In this document: piece by piece, positions 4,897 through 5,512 of the stretch | Numbering within the stretch: position 1 is the first letter of the stretch | Layout: every line of letters begins with the position of its first letter | Assembly (NCBI GenBank): GCA_903957405.1 | Contig: CAJBPC010000797.1 | Span: 1 to 5,512 of the forward strand | Reading direction: 5' to 3' | Length of the DNA: 5,512 nt | Origin: an uncultured bacterium | Lineage (GTDB): Bacteria > Bacteroidota > Bacteroidia > Chitinophagales > Chitinophagaceae | Position numbers and translations under genes: made by a program | Notes under the pieces: model-generated | The model's database searches: none | Told to the model about the DNA's origin: nothing | What the model saw: the letters and a program-made list of their open reading frames with translations, nothing else

Positions 4897-5512
4897 TTAG
4901 TTACCAAGATACAATGTATAAAATTTTTCGGCTTCTTCCTTCGTCGGCTGTATCCTTGGCCGCAGAATCCTAAATCCGACGAACATGCCATCCGTCAGCC
5001 ACCAACGGCTTTTGGGAATCTGCGGATCGCGTTTGTTCCAGGAGGCATCCGACTTCGACCGGTATCCCGGGTTCAGCAGGCTGCTGCCATCAAGATACGA
5101 ACCTCCACGCACACTGCGTGGATACCTCGACTGGGGTTTTATCAGCGGGTCGACGGGTTTCTCTCCGATCGTGGTGAAGTAGGCCGGATCGTACTGGTCG
5201 ATGGTCCATTCTGATACATTGCCAAGCATGTCGTACAATCCCCAGGCATTCGGTTTCTTTTGCCCGGCTTTTTGGTATTTGGCTTTGCTGTTCGCGGAGT
5301 ACCAGGCGTACTGGCCGAGAAGTTTCGGATCATTACCGAAAGGATAAAGCGTCGTCGATCCAGCCCGACAGGCATATTCCCATTCGGCTTCTGTCGGTAG
5401 CCGGTAGAAAACCCCTGTCTTGCGGTATAGCCAGCGACAAAACATCATCGCAGCATCCACGCTCATGCTGTTGGCAGGATAACCGCCATCCCTGCCCATT
5501 CCCCAGCTGAGG
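4897..5512 (-). CDS. SUMF1/FGE-fold protein lacking formylglycine-generating cysteines, C-terminal part (5' end outside window)
   Basis: The frame runs to the right edge (LSWG before the first internal Met at 5499), so only about the last 204 residues are present. Numbered from that Met, SUMF1-family landmarks appear in order: YPANSMSVDAAMMFCRWL (7-24), YRLPTEAEWEYACRAGS (32-48), YPFG (52-55), NAWGLYDMLGNVSEW (84-98), RSVRGGSYLDGSS (128-140) and WWLTDGMFVGFR (166-177). A tail of about 23 residues follows. True formylglycine-generating enzymes carry two copper-binding cysteines shortly after GGSY; here those places hold Asp and Leu, and the only cysteines are at 21 and 44. It is therefore unlikely to activate sulfatases. 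Non-catalytic or differently acting relatives include the gliding/T9SS proteins GldJ and GldK and the EgtB/PvdO group. The missing N-terminus would decide localisation. The fold is firm, the function unknown, and a link to the following exported dehydrogenase is inferred from the 25-bp spacing. Confidence 0.92.
   Translation of the reverse strand, partial: LSWGMGRDGGYPANSMSVDAAMMFCRWLYRKTGVFYRLPTEAEWEYACRAGSTTLYPFGNDPKLLGQYAWYSANSKAKYQKAGQKKPNAWGLYDMLGNVSEWTIDQYDPAYFTTIGEKPVDPLIKPQSRYPRSVRGGSYLDGSSLLNPGYRSKSDASWNKRDPQIPKSRWWLTDGMFVGFRILRPRIQPTKEEAEKFYTLYLGN

Noticed and set aside
4872..4991. Extended N-terminus of the oxidoreductase starting at 4991.
   Set aside because: It would overlap the end of the SUMF1-fold gene by about 95 bases and place 40 unrelated residues before the Tat signal, which works only near the N-terminus.

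Overview
The window reads as a chromosomal fragment from a member of the Bacteroidota. Three independent signs agree. The first gene ends in a type A sorting domain of the type IX secretion system (T9SS). The second encodes a dwarf protein with a PID-CTERM-like tail. The oxidoreductase at 3534-4871 is a Tat-exported Gfo/Idh/MocA protein of a subfamily common in this phylum. Base composition is moderate and most starts lack a strong Shine-Dalgarno sequence, which also fits. I cannot assign a genus.

Layout: (1) 1-2128, plus strand, is the C-terminal part of a large secreted protein cut by the left edge: the last turn of a beta-helix, a choice-of-anchor Q motif, a jelly-roll-like middle and a T9SS tail. 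(2) 2170-2382, plus strand, is a 70-residue exported protein with a PVDGG-hydrophobic-basic tail, 41 bp downstream and probably cotranscribed. (3) 2473-3405, plus strand, is an Rpn-family PD-(D/E)XK nuclease with an eight-unit four-residue repeat near its C-terminus and a well-placed internal start at 3127. (4) 3406-3533 is a convergent gap with a strong hairpin terminator. (5) 3534-4871, minus strand, is the Tat-exported oxidoreductase. (6) 4897-5512, minus strand, is the C-terminal part of a SUMF1/FGE-fold protein cut by the right edge; it lies 25 bp upstream of the oxidoreductase and probably shares its transcript.

The window holds three functional units. The first is a cell-surface pair, a T9SS substrate plus a small membrane-tail protein. 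The second is a probable gene-within-gene toxin-antitoxin/anti-phage locus (rpn), in which the full-length nuclease would be restrained by a separately translated C-terminal fragment. The third is an envelope operon joining a SUMF1-fold protein that lacks the formylglycine-generating cysteines to an exported sugar-type dehydrogenase. The rpn locus and the T9SS/PID-CTERM pair deserve the closest look. There is no RNA gene, CRISPR array or insertion sequence that I can support, and no gene-free stretch over 300 bases.
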